Source of the DNA: RGIG4103 sp045644605
Lineage (GTDB): Bacteria > Bacillota > Clostridia > RUG12999
Length of the DNA: 7,281 nucleotides
Assembly: GCA_045644605.1 (NCBI GenBank)
Contig: JAZRHB010000075.1
Coordinates: forward strand, 1 to 7,281
Direction: 5' to 3'
A program made the translations under genes and the position numbers. Below the pieces are notes generated by a model. It saw only the letters and a list, made by a program, of their open reading frames with translations, was not told the origin of the DNA and ran no database searches. Of the stretch, positions 5,383 through 7,281 are shown piece after piece; the stretch's first letter is position 1; every line of letters starts with the position of its first letter.

Positions 5383-6216
5383 ATGATAGAAACAAAAAAT
5401 CTTAAGTTCAGGTATGACGAGGAAAAGCTCGGTCTTGTTCTTGACGATATTAACTTAACAATAAAAGACGGCGAATTTGTTGCCGTACTCGGTCATAACG
5501 GCAGCGGAAAATCCACTTTTGCAAAACAGCTTAATGCCGTACTTACTCCGCTTGGCGGCAGTGTCCTTGTTGACGGAATATATACCTCGGACGAAAAAAA
5601 TCTGTGGGATATACGAAGCCGTGTCGGAATGGTGTTCCAAAACCCCGATAATCAGATTATTGCATCCGTAGTTGAGGAGGACGTTGCATTCGGGCCTGAA
5701 AATCTCGGCATAGCACCCGATGAAATTCGTGAAAGGGTGGATTTTGCACTTAAAGCTGTTGATATGGAAAAATTCCGGGGAGCAGCACCGCATAATCTGT
5801 CGGGCGGGCAGAAACAGCGTATTTCCATTGCGGGAATAATTGCAATGATGCCCAAATACATCGTTCTTGACGAGCCTACGGCAATGCTTGACCCGAAGGG
5901 TCGTAAAGAGGTTATGGAAACAATAAAGTTTCTTAACGAAAAGCATAAAATAACAGTAATTTTAATTACGCATTATATGGAAGAAGCCGCAAATGCAGGG
6001 CGCACAGTGGTAATGGAAAGAGGCAAGGTAATTGTTGACGATACGCCTGAAATGGCATTTGCAAACGTTGCTCTTTTAAAGGATGTCGGTCTTGACGTTC
6101 CGCAGGTAACAGACCTGATGTACCGCCTGCGCGGGTCGGGAATAAACGTGCATCACAATCTGCTTGACGAAAAGGCGTGTGCAGACGAAATTATAAGAGC
6201 GCTTGAGGAGAGGTAA
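5383..6216 (+). CDS. ecfA1: Energy-coupling factor transporter ATPase EcfA1 (CbiO-type)
   Basis: One of two ABC ATPases that power ECF transporters, which import vitamins or metal ions through exchangeable S components. The 277 residues show a complete nucleotide-binding domain: Walker A GHNGSGKST (37-45), Q-loop FQNPDNQI (85-92), signature LSGGQKQR (139-146), Walker B with catalytic glutamate in VLDEP (161-165, E164), D-loop AMLDP (167-171) and the switch histidine H197 in ITHYMEE. The FQNPDNQ Q-loop is characteristic of EcfA1 rather than EcfA2. The C-terminal extension (about 220-277), with the LDVPQVTDLMYRLR segment, is typical of ECF ATPases. The ribosome binding site AAGGTG (5369-5374) lies in the end of the methyltransferase gene. 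EcfA2 starts 4 nt after its stop. Confidence 0.95.
   Translation: MIETKNLKFRYDEEKLGLVLDDINLTIKDGEFVAVLGHNGSGKSTFAKQLNAVLTPLGGSVLVDGIYTSDEKNLWDIRSRVGMVFQNPDNQIIASVVEEDVAFGPENLGIAPDEIRERVDFALKAVDMEKFRGAAPHNLSGGQKQRISIAGIIAMMPKYIVLDEPTAMLDPKGRKEVMETIKFLNEKHKITVILITHYMEEAANAGRTVVMERGKVIVDDTPEMAFANVALLKDVGLDVPQVTDLMYRLRGSGINVHHNLLDEKACADEIIRALEER
6205..6213 (+). promoter_or_regulatory. Ribosome binding site that decides the ecfA2 start
   Basis: The purine run GAGGAGAGG ends 7 nt before ATG 6221 and lies within the last codons of ecfA1. It rules against the upstream TTG at 6203 as the start, since that would place the ribosome binding site inside the coding sequence. Confidence 0.8.
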
Positions 6217-6220
6217 ACCC

Positions 6221-7075
6221 ATGCACATTAAGGTTGAAAATCTAATATATGAATATATGCCGGGAACTCCGTTTGAGCATAAAGCAATAAATGACGTCAG
6301 TTTTGAAATAAACGAAGGCGAGTTTGTAGGTCTTATCGGGCATACGGGAAGCGGAAAATCCACGCTTATCCAGCACCTTAACGGACTTATAAAACCGACA
6401 AGCGGCAAAATTTTTGTTGACGGAGCGGATATTTCGGGAAAAGATGTTAAACTGCGTGACCTTCGGTTTAAAGTGGGTATTGTGTTTCAGTATCCCGAGT
6501 ATCAGCTTTTTGAAGAAACCGTTAAAAAGGACATTATGTTCGGACCGAAAAATATGGGTCTTTCCGATGAAGAGGCGGAAGAGCGGGCAAAGGCGGCAAT
6601 GGAGCTTGTAGGGCTTGATATATCACTTGCCGAAAAATCGCCGTTTGAGCTTTCGGGCGGACAAAAACGCCGTGTGGCAATTGCGGGCGTACTTGCAATG
6701 GAGCCTGAACTTCTTATTCTTGACGAGCCTGCCGCAGGTCTTGACCCGCACGGCAGAAACGAAATTCTTTCAAAAATTGAATATATGCATAAAGAAAAAA
6801 ATATGTCGATAATTCTTGTTTCGCACAGTATGGAAGACATTGCCCGAATGGCACAGCGTGTTATCGTAATGAAAGAAGGAAAAATTGCGGCGGAAGGCAG
6901 CGTCCACGATATTTTTAAAATGGGTGACGCTTTAAAAGAAATAAATCTTGACGTGCCGCAGATAAAACGCCTTACTGACGAGCTTAAAAAACGAGGATAT
7001 GACCTGCCCGACGACATTTATACTGTCGAAAAGGCGCACGAAGAAATACTTAAATTATTTAAGAGGGAAAACTGA
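6221..7075 (+). CDS. ecfA2: Energy-coupling factor transporter ATPase EcfA2 (CbiO-type)
   Basis: The second ATPase of the ECF module, expected to pair with EcfA1 beneath EcfT. The 284 residues include Walker A GHTGSGKST (40-48), Q-loop FQYPEYQLFEETV (89-101), signature LSGGQKRR (144-151), Walker B with E169 in LILDEP (165-170), D-loop AGLDP (172-176) and switch histidine H202 in VSHSMED. The FQYPEYQLFEETV block is diagnostic of EcfA2. A longer reading from TTG at 6203 would overlap the end of ecfA1, but those bases contain the Shine-Dalgarno GAGGAGAGG (6205-6213), and family proteins begin with MxIKVENL, so the ATG at 6221 is chosen. The stop TGA overlaps the ecfT start by one base. Confidence 0.96.
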   Translation: MHIKVENLIYEYMPGTPFEHKAINDVSFEINEGEFVGLIGHTGSGKSTLIQHLNGLIKPTSGKIFVDGADISGKDVKLRDLRFKVGIVFQYPEYQLFEETVKKDIMFGPKNMGLSDEEAEERAKAAMELVGLDISLAEKSPFELSGGQKRRVAIAGVLAMEPELLILDEPAAGLDPHGRNEILSKIEYMHKEKNMSIILVSHSMEDIARMAQRVIVMKEGKIAAEGSVHDIFKMGDALKEINLDVPQIKRLTDELKKRGYDLPDDIYTVEKAHEEILKLFKREN

Positions 7076-7281
7076 TGCTTAAAGATATAACAATAGGGCA
7101 GTATCTGCCGGGGTCTTCGGTAATTCACCGGCTTGACCCACGCACAAAAATACTGCTGATAGTGGCATTTTTAATAGTTCTTTTTACGGTTGGCAGTTTT
7201 GCAGGCTACGCAGCTCTTGCAATCTTTCTTTTTGCCGTAAATAAAACTGCAAACGTGCCGTTTAAAATGCTTGTAAAAAGC
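7075..7281 (+). CDS. ecfT: Energy-coupling factor transporter transmembrane protein EcfT, N-terminal part (cut by window edge)
   Basis: EcfT is the membrane scaffold that links the EcfA1/EcfA2 pair to the substrate-specific S component. The 69 residues present out of the usual 260 or so begin MLKDITIGQYLPGSSVIHRL followed by DPRTK, the standard family opening including the HRLDPRTK block, then a first membrane segment (about 26-43) and the start of a second (45-57). The ATG at 7075 overlaps the ecfA2 stop as ATGA-type coupling (TGATG), with AGAGGG (7062-7067) 7 nt upstream. The frame stays open to the window end. Confidence 0.95.
   Translation, partial: MLKDITIGQYLPGSSVIHRLDPRTKILLIVAFLIVLFTVGSFAGYAALAIFLFAVNKTANVPFKMLVKS

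Noticed and set aside
6203..6220. TTG start extending EcfA2 by six residues
   Set aside because: The segment is the ribosome binding site for ATG 6221 and overlaps the end of ecfA1; family members start at the ATG position.

Overview
This window is the chromosomal replication-origin region of a low-to-moderate-GC Bacillota, most likely a member of the Clostridia. The main evidence is the gene order dnaA-dnaN-yaaA-recF, all on the minus strand, with a DnaA-box-rich intergenic region between dnaA and dnaN. This is the arrangement known from Bacillus and clostridia. The paired EcfA1/EcfA2 ATPases followed by EcfT on the other arm also fit Bacillota. I cannot name a genus from the sequence alone.

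Layout. Positions 1-270 hold the N-terminal 90 codons of recF, cut by the window edge. Next, reading rightward but all on the minus strand, come a small S4-domain gene (yaaA type, 278-502), dnaN (506-1612), a 231-bp intergenic region (1613-1843) and dnaA (1844-3172). The 1613-1843 region looks like the unwinding core of oriC. It has several DnaA boxes, then two tandem boxes, a short C-rich cluster, six perfect DnaA-trio repeats and an AT-rich tract, in that order toward dnaN. A second intergenic region (3173-3408) carries a head-to-head pair of DnaA boxes in the dnaA leader, a very AT-rich tract with a leftward promoter for dnaA, and a good rightward promoter. From there a plus-strand series begins: an acyltransferase-3 family membrane protein (3409-4443), a short GC-rich hairpin (about 4452-4473), a RlmI/RlmK-type SAM methyltransferase (4505-5377), ecfA1 (5383-6216), ecfA2 (6221-7075) and the first 69 codons of ecfT (7075 to the window end).

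How the genes work together. DnaA opens the origin and probably controls its own promoter, DnaN is the sliding clamp, and RecF acts at gaps and stalled forks, so the left half is a replication module. The right half joins a probable rRNA/RNA methyltransferase to the shared energising module of ECF vitamin/metal transporters. Gaps of 5 and 4 nt and a 1-nt overlap suggest these four genes are one transcription unit. No substrate-binding S component is visible. The acyltransferase has its own promoter and may be a separate unit.

Nothing here is clearly a new system. The points worth a second look are the very regular DnaA-trio array, a one-residue shortening in the DNA-binding signature of DnaA together with several near-consensus DnaA boxes that share one substitution, and the absence of the usual rpmH-rnpA neighbourhood on the dnaA side of the origin.
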